Assembly (NCBI RefSeq): GCF_001641335.1
Contig: NZ_LVEM01000001.1
Coordinates: 1,152,580-1,216,579, forward strand
Length of the DNA: 64,000 nucleotides
Origin: Bradyrhizobium stylosanthis
GTDB lineage: Bacteria; Pseudomonadota; Alphaproteobacteria; Rhizobiales; Xanthobacteraceae
Reading direction: 5' to 3'
The translations under genes and the position numbers were made by a program. Every line of letters begins with the position of its first letter. Position 1 is the stretch's first letter. This document shows positions 49,151 through 56,240 of the stretch, piece after piece. A model generated the notes under the pieces. The model saw only the letters and a list, made by a program, of their open reading frames with translations, was not told the DNA's origin and did not search any database.

Positions 49151-49735
49151 TGTCAAATCCATCCCGCATTTCTTATCCAGATCGCGCCCACGGTTTCGCA
49201 TTCTCGCGGCCCATTCCGCCCGAGCTGTGCGTTGGCTGTGGCCCCCGAAAGTGCCGAGGGCGCAGGGAAGGCCGGGTGCCGGCTGGCACCCGCGGTCCAC
49301 TGTGCGAAAATCGCGCTACGAGAAAGCGTGCACAGCGGCATACAGGTGAAGCCCAACATCCGGCCTTCCCTGCGCAGTGGGTTGACGGCTTATGTCGTGA
49401 TCTCCCCGGGGAGCGATGCACTATTGCCCCCGTCGCCCCGCGGATGGCTGATGTTGCGGGCCCGGTTGGGCCGCAGCATCACCGCAGGACTTGGCGCACA
49501 GACCCCGGGCGCCAGGACCACACGATTTTGCCGTACGCAGGCTGCACCGGTCGTGTGCGCGCATGCCGTCGCTCACGGAGTGATCCGCCCTGCAACCGCC
49601 TTCGCGCCGACGCCGCCTGCGTCCACCACGTCCCCTCCCGCGTGTCGTGACGATCGCGATACGCCCCTCGGACCGGGCTGGGATGGCTGCAACATGCGAT
49701 AATTCCGAATTCGCGTAAAGCGAATTGTTTTGACT
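49151..49735. repeat. Candidate long dispersed repeat with a structured core
   Basis: The segment resembles, from memory, a long non-coding sequence found in many copies in Bradyrhizobium genomes. Its core shows a perfect 15-bp inverted pair, CGCAGGGAAGGCCGG (49261-49275) and CCGGCCTTCCCTGCG (49360-49374). Enclosed by it are a 6-bp hairpin (GGTGCC..GGCACC, 49275-49290) and a longer arm (CCGC..CTGTGC with GCACAGCGG, 49290-49338), giving a cloverleaf-like shape. Copy number and true ends cannot be established from one window. Confidence 0.5.
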
Positions 49736-49913
49736 TGGGCGCATTGACCGCGACCTTGGTGTTTTGCCCGGTGGGCAACCCAAGCAATGGTGTCGGGACC
49801 GGAATGCGCCCGCCACAGCCGCGCCACGAACCGGTCTCCCCATGGTCGAAAAATGCGCTACGATGCCCCCAGCGCGCCTCAAGTCGCGCAAGCTTCAAGG
49901 ATGAGGAAACGAG

Positions 49914-50468
49914 ATGAGGATAACGATCGGAACGGCGACCGCCGGGGTGGCGGCGCTGGCGGTGGCGGGGATGGCCTTGACGGCCGCCTGGGCCCATGGG
50001 CCGACCCGGCAGAAGGTACGGGAATCCATCGAGATCAACGCGGCTCCGGCCAAGGTGTGGGCGGCGATCGGCAATTTCCAGGACATGAGCTGGCTCCCGC
50101 CGGTCACCAAGACCGAAGGCGAGAAGGGCAACGAGATCGGCGCGACGCGCAAGCTGACGCTGACGGGCGGCGCCACCGTGGACGAGGAGCTCTACAAGTT
50201 CGACGCCGCCGCCATGACCTATTCCTACCGGATCACCAATGTCGACGTGAAGGTGCTGCCGGTCACCAATTATTCCTCGACGCTGACCGTGACGCCGAGC
50301 GCCGACGGCAAGGGCTCGACGCTGGAATGGGCCGGTGCGTTCTACCGCGGCTTTCCCAACAACGATCCGCCGCCGGAGCTGAACGACGAGGCCGCGATCA
50401 AGGCGGTGAAGGGGCTCTATCAGACCGGCCTCGGCGCGCTGAAGAAGAAGATCGAGAGCGGAAGCTGA
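49914..50468 (+). CDS. Secreted SRPBCC-fold protein
   Basis: A 184-residue exported protein. A signal peptide ends near ALTAAWA, and the mature part is an SRPBCC/polyketide-cyclase-like fold: VRESIEINAAPAKVWAAIGNF opens it and AIKAVKGLYQTGLGALKKKIE is its long C-terminal helix. Such proteins bind hydrophobic ligands. GAGGAAACGAG before the ATG is a fair ribosome-binding site. The beta-propeller gene starts two bases after the stop, so the two act together. Confidence 0.87.
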   Translation: MRITIGTATAGVAALAVAGMALTAAWAHGPTRQKVRESIEINAAPAKVWAAIGNFQDMSWLPPVTKTEGEKGNEIGATRKLTLTGGATVDEELYKFDAAAMTYSYRITNVDVKVLPVTNYSSTLTVTPSADGKGSTLEWAGAFYRGFPNNDPPPELNDEAAIKAVKGLYQTGLGALKKKIESGS

Positions 50469-50470
50469 CC

Positions 50471-51418
50471 GTGCGGATCCTGGTCCTGGCGGCGCTTGCC
50501 GCCAGTCTTGCTTGTCCGGGCGGCGCCTCCGCCGAGGAAGCGTTCGTCACCAATCAGCTCAGCGACGATTTGATGGTCGTGGACCTCGCGACATCGCGCA
50601 GCGTTGCGACCATCCCGATCGGCGGCAAGCCGGCCGGGGTCGCCGTCAGCCCGGACGGACGCTTTGCCTATGTGACGAGCCCCGACGCCAAGGCGGTGAC
50701 CGTGGTGGACGCTGCCACGCGGCAGGTCGCGGGCAGCATCGAGGTCGGCGGCGGGCCGCTCGGCATTGCGGTGTCACCCGACGGCAAGACGGTCTATGTC
50801 GCCGACTGGTATGCGGCGGCGGTGCGGGTGATCGACGCGGCCTCGCGCAGCGTCACGGCCAGCATCGCGGTCGGCGCCTCGCCGTCGGGCCTTGCGGTGA
50901 CCCCTGACGGCAAGCTGCTGCTCTCGGCGGACCGCGACGACGACAGCGTCTCGGTCGTGGACACCACGACGCGCCAGCGCAAGGCGAGCATCAAGGTGGG
51001 TACCCGCCCGTTCGGCGTCACCATCGATGCCGACGGCAGGCGCGCCTACACCGCCAATGTCGGCTCCGACGACGTCTCGGTGATCGACCTCGCGGAAGGC
51101 CGCGAGATCGGCCGCGTGCCGGTCGGCATACGCCCCTATGCGGTGGCGCTGGCGCAAGGCCGCGGCTTCGTCACGGACCAGTATGGCGGCACCGTCAGCG
51201 TGTTTGACGTCGCCAGCCTCAAGCCGGTTAAGCGCATCAATGTCGGCGACTATCCCGAAGGCATCAATGCGACTGCCGACGGCAAGCGCATCATCGTCGC
51301 CTGCTGGGAGAGCAACACGCTCCATATCATCGATGTGGCCGAGCTGAAGGTGATCGGCGAGGTCAAGACCGGCGACGGCCCGCGCGCGTTCGGCGCGTTC
51401 CTGCGGAGGACGGAGTAG
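50471..51418 (+). CDS. Secreted YVTN-type beta-propeller protein
   Basis: A 315-residue exported protein. After a signal peptide (MRILVLAALAASLACPGGASA) come about seven repeats of the VSPDGRFAYVTSPDAKAVTVVD type, spaced by about 42 residues, which should form a seven-bladed propeller. The gene starts with GTG two bases after the SRPBCC stop. YVTN propellers beside SRPBCC proteins are often found with periplasmic quinoprotein dehydrogenases, but none is encoded here. It probably binds a periplasmic partner. Confidence 0.87.
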   Translation: MRILVLAALAASLACPGGASAEEAFVTNQLSDDLMVVDLATSRSVATIPIGGKPAGVAVSPDGRFAYVTSPDAKAVTVVDAATRQVAGSIEVGGGPLGIAVSPDGKTVYVADWYAAAVRVIDAASRSVTASIAVGASPSGLAVTPDGKLLLSADRDDDSVSVVDTTTRQRKASIKVGTRPFGVTIDADGRRAYTANVGSDDVSVIDLAEGREIGRVPVGIRPYAVALAQGRGFVTDQYGGTVSVFDVASLKPVKRINVGDYPEGINATADGKRIIVACWESNTLHIIDVAELKVIGEVKTGDGPRAFGAFLRRTE

Positions 51419-51428
51419 GGGGCGGTTG

Positions 51429-51544
51429 CGTAGGGTGGGTTAGCCGAAGGCGTAACCCACCACCTCTTTCACCGCGGAAACGAAAGAGGTGGGTTACGCC
51501 AGCGGACTCTGCTTCGCGGAGCCGCAGGACTAACCCACCCTACG
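51429..51544. repeat. Palindromic element, copy 1 (CGTAGGGTGGGTTAG ends)
   Basis: Perfect 15-bp inverted ends, CGTAGGGTGGGTTAG at 51429-51443 and CTAACCCACCCTACG at 51530-51544. Inside, GTAACCCACC and GGTGGGTTAC form a second inverted pair around AAAGAGG/CCTCTTT arms. A related copy lies at 52931-53070. Confidence 0.85.
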
Positions 51545-51676
51545 GCACTCATCCGGGCTACCGGACGGCATGCCGTGGGCCCGGCATCGAACCGGATGTT
51601 GCTCTCCGCCGACAGATGCTATCCAGGATTGTTGTCATGCGCCGACTCGCGAGCGGCGGACGTGGAGACGTGTCTG

Positions 51677-51904
51677 ATGGAAAAGTGGATGGTCGAACTG
51701 GCGCTGTCGTGGCTGCCGTTTGTGGCGCTGATCGGATTCTGGTTCTGGTTTTCGCGACGGAACGGGATGCAGGCGCGCGGCAAATCGGGCGCGTCCCTGA
51801 TCGAACTTTACGAACAGCAGCTGATCGAAACCCGCCGCATGAACACGTTTCTGGAGCGCATCGCGGTTACGATGGAGAAGCACGAGCCGCCGCGTAGTTC
51901 GTAG
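51677..51904 (+). CDS. Small membrane-anchored protein, 75 aa
   Basis: A 75-residue protein with one N-terminal membrane segment (LALSWLPFVALIGFWFWFS), a basic SRRNGMQARGK stretch and a helical tail (LIELYEQQLIETRRMNTFLERI). The expected orientation is a cytoplasmic C-terminus. The stop codon TAG is the first TAG of the palindromic element that begins at 51901. No family is recognised. I start at the ATG 51677 because the 34 codons upstream do not look coding. Confidence 0.6.
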   Translation: MEKWMVELALSWLPFVALIGFWFWFSRRNGMQARGKSGASLIELYEQQLIETRRMNTFLERIAVTMEKHEPPRSS

Positions 51905-51988
51905 CCCGCATGAGCGTAGCGACATGCGGGACCGCGCCATCCTCATTCCCTGACGCTCCCGGATGTCGCTGCGCTCATCAGGGCTACG
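51901..51988. repeat. Palindromic element (GTAGCCC ends)
   Basis: GTAGCCCGCATGAGCG at the left and CGCTCATCAGGGCTAC at the right form an imperfect inverted pair, with GCATGAGCGTAGCGACATGC-type symmetry inside. The left edge supplies the stop codon of the 75-residue gene and the right edge supplies the stop codon of the nucleoside hydrolase on the other strand. A half-element (CATCCGGGCTAC) lies near 51550-51561. Confidence 0.75.
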
Positions 51989-52910
51989 GCACTTTCGCCG
52001 CGGCGAAATCCCGCAATTTCACGAAGAAATCCTTCAGGATCGCGTTGCGGTCCACATAGGTCACGTAGCGGATCGGATGCCGCCGGCGATCGACGCTCCA
52101 GGTCATCTGATCGGTGAGCACCGGGGCCGGGATGACCACGCTCGGCGCCCACAGGGGATTCAGCAGCCAGCCGACCGGCGCCATGTCCCAGATTTCCTTG
52201 GCCCAGCCCATGTGATCGGATGAATACTCCTTGAAGCGCATGGCGAGAAACGCGCCGATGCTGCCGTGGGGTTCGACGTATCGCTCGATCTCCGGCACAG
52301 TCGAATGGAGACGCGAGGTCACGCCCATGCACGGGACGAGGACGAGCGGCACGCCGCTGTCGAGCAGCACCTGCGCGCCACCGACGTCCTGCTTCAGATT
52401 GAACTCGACCGTGTGGGGCCATTCCAGCGCATGGCCGCCGAGCCAGACCACGACGATACGGTCGATGATATCGGGGGCCTTCAGCAGCGCAGAAGCGACG
52501 TTGCTGATCGCGCCGATGGCAACGACGTAGAGCGGATGGTCGGGCGAGCCGGCACGCGCCCGGGCGATGAGGTCATCGACGGCGGGTGCCGTCCGCGCCG
52601 TCTTGCCTGGGCCGACATAGTCGGTGACGCCGCGGTGAACCAGGCCTTCCGGCGCGACGTTGAGGCGATCCAGCAGGCGCAGGATCTCCTGATAGCTCAG
52701 CTCCATGCCGTGGCCGGGACTGTCCGCGCGCGCGTTGAAGAACGGCGCGGCATAGATCGCCTCAACCGCGAAGCGGTCCTTCGACAAGAGCATCTGCACC
52801 AGCGCGAACTGGTCATCGATCTCGTTATAGGTGTCGGTATCGAGCACGACCCGCAACCGGCCGGCCGGCGGCTCCAGCAGCTTGAGTCGGCTCGCGTCCG
52901 TGAGTGTCAT
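51984..52910 (-). CDS. Inosine/uridine-preferring nucleoside hydrolase-like protein
   Basis: A 308-residue member of the nucleoside hydrolase fold. The calcium-binding N-terminal motif reads VVLDTDTYNEIDDQFAL, the DxDxxxDD cluster of the family with one substitution. Later AIGAISNVASAL and WLGGHALEWPHTVEFN match active-site loops. The enzyme would cleave N-glycosidic bonds of nucleosides in purine or pyrimidine salvage. I start at MTLTDASRLK. The longer frame reads back into a palindromic element. The stop codon lies in another palindrome. Confidence 0.88.
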   Translation of the reverse strand: MTLTDASRLKLLEPPAGRLRVVLDTDTYNEIDDQFALVQMLLSKDRFAVEAIYAAPFFNARADSPGHGMELSYQEILRLLDRLNVAPEGLVHRGVTDYVGPGKTARTAPAVDDLIARARAGSPDHPLYVVAIGAISNVASALLKAPDIIDRIVVVWLGGHALEWPHTVEFNLKQDVGGAQVLLDSGVPLVLVPCMGVTSRLHSTVPEIERYVEPHGSIGAFLAMRFKEYSSDHMGWAKEIWDMAPVGWLLNPLWAPSVVIPAPVLTDQMTWSVDRRRHPIRYVTYVDRNAILKDFFVKLRDFAAAKVP

Positions 52911-52930
52911 CGACGTCTCCCCGAAGAGGT

Positions 52931-53070
52931 CGTAGGGTGGGTTAGCCTGCGGCTGCGCAAAGCGCAGTCCGCGGGCGTAACCCACCTCTTCTGTCTCCGC
53001 GGATGCGCACAGTGGTGGATTACGCCCTGCAGACGCGCTTCGCGCCTCTGCAGGGCTAATCCACCCTACG
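52931..53070. repeat. Palindromic element, copy 2 (CGTAGGGTGGGTTAG ends)
   Basis: Left end CGTAGGGTGGGTTAG at 52931-52945 and right end CTAATCCACCCTACG at 53056-53070, inverted with 14 of 15 matches. The interior has GCGTAACCCACC and GGTGGATTACGC as a second inverted pair plus two GC-rich hairpins. It matches copy 1 at 51429-51544 in its ends and general layout. Its right edge supplies the TAG stop of the HAD gene. Confidence 0.85.
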
Positions 53071-53695
53071 TTCCGCACAATGTCTCCGCAATGTCGCGTA
53101 TGTGTCCGAACATGTGATCCGGCGCAAGCGCCCGCAGCGCTGCCGGAGCCGCATAGCCCCAGCACACCGCGCCGCAGGCGATGCCCGCCGCGCGCGCCGC
53201 CTCGATGTCGCGGACCTCGTCGCCGATCGCGATCACCTGGGCGGGGTCCACGCCGGCGCGACGGATCACCCGGCGGAATTTCGCGGCCTTGCCGAAGAGC
53301 GAGGCGGAGCAGTCGAAATGCGAAAACAGCGCCGCGGCCGGTCCAAGCTTCTCGCGCGCATTGGCTTCGCTGTCCGACGTCACCAGCGCGAGCTGTACGC
53401 CGTTCTCAGTCAGCGTCCGCAGCATCGTCTCGACGCCCGCGAACAGCGAAATCTCCGCTGCCGCCTCCGCCTTCAGCCGCCGCGCATGCCGCGCGATCGC
53501 CGGCAGCTTCCACAAGGGGACCTCAAGCCGGGTGAGGATGTCGCGGCTCGAAGCATTCCGCAGCGGCTCGATGTCCTCATCGGCGACGCGGCGAAAGCCG
53601 AAGCGGTCGGCGACGTCGTTGATGGTGCGCAGGAACCACGGAAAGCTGTCGGCGAGGGTGCCGTCGAGATCGAAGATGACGAGGGAGTAGGGCAT
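53066..53695 (-). CDS. HAD-family hydrolase (phosphoglycolate phosphatase-like)
   Basis: A 209-residue phosphatase. Motif I is FDLDGT with the nucleophile Asp, motif II is LVTSDS, the conserved Lys lies in FGKAAKF, and motif IV is IAIGDEVRDIEAA. The cap type fits the Gph/PGMB branch acting on a small phosphorylated metabolite. The stop codon is formed by the CGTAG end of the palindromic element, so the original C-terminus may have been replaced by ...LCGT. A frameshifted copy of its first 63 codons lies at 54990-55178 in the same orientation. Confidence 0.88.
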   Translation of the reverse strand: MPYSLVIFDLDGTLADSFPWFLRTINDVADRFGFRRVADEDIEPLRNASSRDILTRLEVPLWKLPAIARHARRLKAEAAAEISLFAGVETMLRTLTENGVQLALVTSDSEANAREKLGPAAALFSHFDCSASLFGKAAKFRRVIRRAGVDPAQVIAIGDEVRDIEAARAAGIACGAVCWGYAAPAALRALAPDHMFGHIRDIAETLCGT

Positions 53696-53755
53696 GGAGG
53701 CGGGGTGGTCGAGCCAAGCGGCCGGATGTTACAAGAGTGAAACAGGAAGACACAG

Positions 53756-54292
53756 ATGCCGGTCGATCAGGTCCAACTTAGCAAGTTCCTCAGCTTCGTG
53801 CTGAGACACAAGCCCGATGAGATCGGCTTGACGCTCGGTGCCGAGGGTTGGGTCAATATCGACGAACTGGTTGAAAAAGCCAATGCGGCGGGGACGACTT
53901 TTGACCGCGCCGACCTACTCGGCGTCGTCGCAAGCAGCGACAAGAAGAGATTTTCGTTGTCAGCGGACGGGCTGATGATCCGGGCCGCTCAGGGACACTC
54001 CGTAGCGGTGGAGCTCGGCTTGCCGCCGCGAGAGCCGCCTTCGATCCTGTACCACGGCACGGCGACGCGGTTCGTCGATGCGATCCTTGGCGAGGGCTTG
54101 AAGCCGCAGGCGCGCCAACAGGTGCATCTGTCCTCCGACGAGGCGACCGCGCAGCGGGTCGGGCAGCGCCACGGCAAGCCGCACATCTTCAGGGTCGATG
54201 CGGGCGGCATGCATGCGAAAGGTCTCAAGTTCTACCGTGCGGACAACGGCGTGTGGTTGACCGACCATGTGCCGCCGGAATTCCTGAACTGA
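53756..54292 (+). CDS. kptA: RNA 2'-phosphotransferase (Tpt1/KptA family)
   Basis: A 178-residue protein with the two lobes of the family. The N-terminal winged helix holds LSKFLSFVLRHKPDEIGL with the Arg-His pair, and the C-terminal ADP-ribosyltransferase lobe has ILYHGTATRFVDAIL and VHLSS. The enzyme removes an internal 2'-phosphate from RNA using NAD. Bacterial substrates are unclear, since few bacteria make such junctions; repair of damaged tRNA has been proposed. The C-terminus GVWLTDHVPPEFL is typical. Confidence 0.92.
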   Translation: MPVDQVQLSKFLSFVLRHKPDEIGLTLGAEGWVNIDELVEKANAAGTTFDRADLLGVVASSDKKRFSLSADGLMIRAAQGHSVAVELGLPPREPPSILYHGTATRFVDAILGEGLKPQARQQVHLSSDEATAQRVGQRHGKPHIFRVDAGGMHAKGLKFYRADNGVWLTDHVPPEFLN

Positions 54293-54342
54293 GCGGGGCA
54301 TGATTGTTCGGAGCGCGGTCGCGCAGTTCTTTGGGAAGCGCG

Positions 54343-54906
54343 CTAGGCCTTCCACACGGTCGCCTCGGTCCATCCGAGCTCGGCGAACTCGGCGGCCCTG
54401 AGCGGCGCCTCTCCCGCCGCGAAGAACTCGTCGAGCTGGGGCGGGGCGACGCTGGTTGCGGACAGCATCGCGTGCGCCTGTCCGCGATGATGGATCTGAT
54501 GCTGAAACAGATGCATGAGCAGCCGGTCGCGGCGTTCGGTCTGGACGCTCGTGTCGCGGTTGATCCGGACAATGCCGTCGAGCAACTCGGGCGTAAGCGC
54601 GTCGCAGATGGCGAGCAGGCGCTTGTCCATGGCGGCCTGGGCCGGCTTCAGTCCGGCGAGGGAAGGGTATGGCACCTCGTTCGCCCAAGCCCGTGGTCCG
54701 AGCCAGCCGCCCTCCAGCGCATCGATATAGAAGTGGTCGATGACGTAGATGTGGTTCAGCGTGCGCTGCAGGCTCGGGAAGAAGCCGGTGCGGTGGGCTT
54801 CGAATTCCGACTGGCTCAGTGCGGCGCAGGCGGCGAGCAAGCGATGGTTGGCCCAGGCGTTGTTATGGGCGAAGGCGCGGTAGGTCTGCACGAGGCTGGC
54901 GGACAT
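54343..54906 (-). CDS. DinB-family protein
   Basis: A 187-residue four-helix-bundle protein. The DinB/YfiT metal-binding histidines are placed in HIYVIDHFYIDAL and HLFQHQIHHRGQAHAML, and the N-terminus has HNNAWANHRLL, another typical segment. Such proteins are often thiol transferases using bacillithiol or mycothiol in Gram-positives; the role in alphaproteobacteria is unknown. The gene lies between kptA and the HAD remnant. Confidence 0.87.
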   Translation of the reverse strand: MSASLVQTYRAFAHNNAWANHRLLAACAALSQSEFEAHRTGFFPSLQRTLNHIYVIDHFYIDALEGGWLGPRAWANEVPYPSLAGLKPAQAAMDKRLLAICDALTPELLDGIVRINRDTSVQTERRDRLLMHLFQHQIHHRGQAHAMLSATSVAPPQLDEFFAAGEAPLRAAEFAELGWTEATVWKA

Positions 54907-54989
54907 GTCGGTTTTCCTCCAGAGTCTACGGGTTCGTTGGGCGAGTTCACGAAGCGCGACCCGCCTGTCTCATGGGAAGAACAGTGGCG

Positions 54990-55178
54990 GCTTCCACAGG
55001 GTACCTCAAGCCGGGTGAGAATCTCCCGTGTTGAAGCATGCCGCAGCCCCTCGACATCCTCATCCCTCACACGGCGAAAGCCGAAGCGGTCGGCGACGTC
55101 GTTGATGGTGCGCACGAACCACGGAAATCTGTCGGCGTGCGTGCCATCGAGGTCGAAGATGGCGAGGGCGTAAGGCAT
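54990..55178 (-). pseudogene. Frameshifted 5' fragment of a HAD hydrolase, duplicate of the gene at 53066-53695
   Basis: Read on the minus strand, it gives MPYALAIFDLDGTHADRF, then NDVADRFGFRRVRDED and ILTRLEVP, which align with residues 1-63 of the intact HAD protein. A one-base deletion near 55000 (TACCCTGTGG against CCCCTTGTGG) then shifts the frame and similarity ends. The DNA is clearly homologous over about 190 bases, with similarity stopping within a few bases upstream of the start codon. The DLDGTLADS motif has become DLDGTHADR. Confidence 0.85.
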
Positions 55179-55250
55179 GGAGAGACGTTGGCTATCCGCA
55201 GTCGGAATTCATGTCGAACAAGTTGCACTAATCATGTAGGATGTACCTAG

Positions 55251-56237
55251 ATGGGAGCTTGCGCCAAGAGGACGTCATTGGTTCAGCGTGAAAAGATCAG
55301 TTGCTATTTGATTGCCCCTTCAACGGTGGATGTCACTGTTGCTCGGTCTACACTGCGAAGCCTGAACGTGAGCTTTGAGGATGTGGCGATGTTGCCCCCC
55401 TCTGGGGAAAGTGCGCCAGATGTATTGAGAAGGCGAGTTGAGAAGGCCGACTTCGTATGTGGCATGTTGCTTGAGAAGTATAGTGGCAGCAGAAATCGGG
55501 TAGAGAACGTCTTATTTGAACTAGGGGTCGCGGTCGGCCTCAACCGGCCGATCTTTATCATCGCTGAGCAGGCGAGTTTAATTCCGCTCGGGCTAGCCAG
55601 CTACCCCCACGTGCTTGGAGCCGCAAATAGTGAAAGTGTCTTGCGCTTCCATTTGGACGCCTTCCTGAAGCGTCTTAGCCTTCCGACGGAGCGCGCCGTT
55701 AGGCCGCCGCGATTGGCAGAACGGCCGCCATTGTTTTCGGCTCTTGATGAGTCCAAGGCACCACGCCCTCGGAAGAACCGACGAGCGGAGGTAGATAGAA
55801 TCCGCGCGGGTGTAGATTTGGTCAGCCTTTCCGAGCGCGAATTGGAGAGGGCCGTTGCAAATGCGTTAGAAATCACGGGCGCAAACGTCGCGGTAGAACC
55901 TCAGATCGCCGACCATTTTCGACCTGACGTTGTAGCTTGGCTGCCTCGATCTAATACTGGCTTAGGTCCTGCATTACTCGTGGAAGTTAGGAGACGCATT
56001 CAAGGGGCCGGATACGAGCGCGCAATCGAGCAGATGGAGCGCTATATGTCTGCGGCGGGGATACGTACTGGGGTGCTGGTTTCGCCGGAGGCGTCCGACG
56101 AGATAGCGGTAAGAATAGCGACGTCAGGATATGTATTTATCGTTTCTTTGAACACTCTCTTTGACTTAGTTTCCGAAAACAATCTGGCGAGGCGCCTCAT
56201 AGAAGCGCGCAACAGATTCGTTCATACGGGTGCTTAA
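55251..56237 (+). CDS. Two-domain protein: TIR/deoxyribosyltransferase-like N-terminus and PD-(D/E)XK-like C-terminus
   Basis: A 328-residue protein without close relatives that I recognise. Residues about 15-142 resemble the TIR-like and nucleoside-deoxyribosyltransferase-like fold: IAPSTVD at the start, KADFVCGML in the middle and NVLFELGVAVGLNRPIFII, with Glu90 placed like the catalytic acid. Residues about 193-308 resemble an Mrr-like nuclease: Glu199 in ELERAVANAL, Asp226 in RPDVVAW, Glu245 and Arg247 in LLVEVRRR (Arg in place of the usual Lys) and Q261 in QMERYM. The linker (143-192) is basic and Pro-rich. DNA is visibly AT-richer than the flanks. The next gene starts three bases after the stop. 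Domain calls are by eye and need profile checks. Confidence 0.6.
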   Translation: MGACAKRTSLVQREKISCYLIAPSTVDVTVARSTLRSLNVSFEDVAMLPPSGESAPDVLRRRVEKADFVCGMLLEKYSGSRNRVENVLFELGVAVGLNRPIFIIAEQASLIPLGLASYPHVLGAANSESVLRFHLDAFLKRLSLPTERAVRPPRLAERPPLFSALDESKAPRPRKNRRAEVDRIRAGVDLVSLSERELERAVANALEITGANVAVEPQIADHFRPDVVAWLPRSNTGLGPALLVEVRRRIQGAGYERAIEQMERYMSAAGIRTGVLVSPEASDEIAVRIATSGYVFIVSLNTLFDLVSENNLARRLIEARNRFVHTGA

Positions 56238-56240
56238 CCC

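Larger units (their letters stand above)
48707..49913. other. Long non-coding stretch with repeat-like DNA
   Basis: About 1.2 kb with no supportable gene. Open frames cross it on both strands but have no ribosome-binding site, no protein-like codon bias and no family resemblance. The stretch contains the promoter side of the DUF1217 gene (48707-49000), a palindromic element (49011-49150), a long structured segment (49151 to about 49735) and the leader of the SRPBCC gene. Confidence 0.7.

Noticed and set aside
46976..49702. A 908-codon open frame on the plus strand
   Set aside because: It is antisense to the DUF1217 repeat gene and then runs into repeat DNA. No ribosome-binding site or domain supports it.
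48860..49735. Several open frames of 60-170 codons in the non-coding stretch
   Set aside because: They lie in palindromic, repeat-like DNA, overlap one another on both strands and show no codon bias or ribosome-binding sites.
49787..50470. An N-terminal extension of the propeller gene
   Set aside because: The extension overlaps the SRPBCC gene in another frame. The signal peptide beginning at the GTG 50471 fixes the real start.
54816..55178. A 120-codon frame that could be taken as a small HAD protein
   Set aside because: Only the first 63 codons match the HAD gene. The rest is frameshifted and runs through the start of the dinB-family gene, so I call it a pseudogene fragment.
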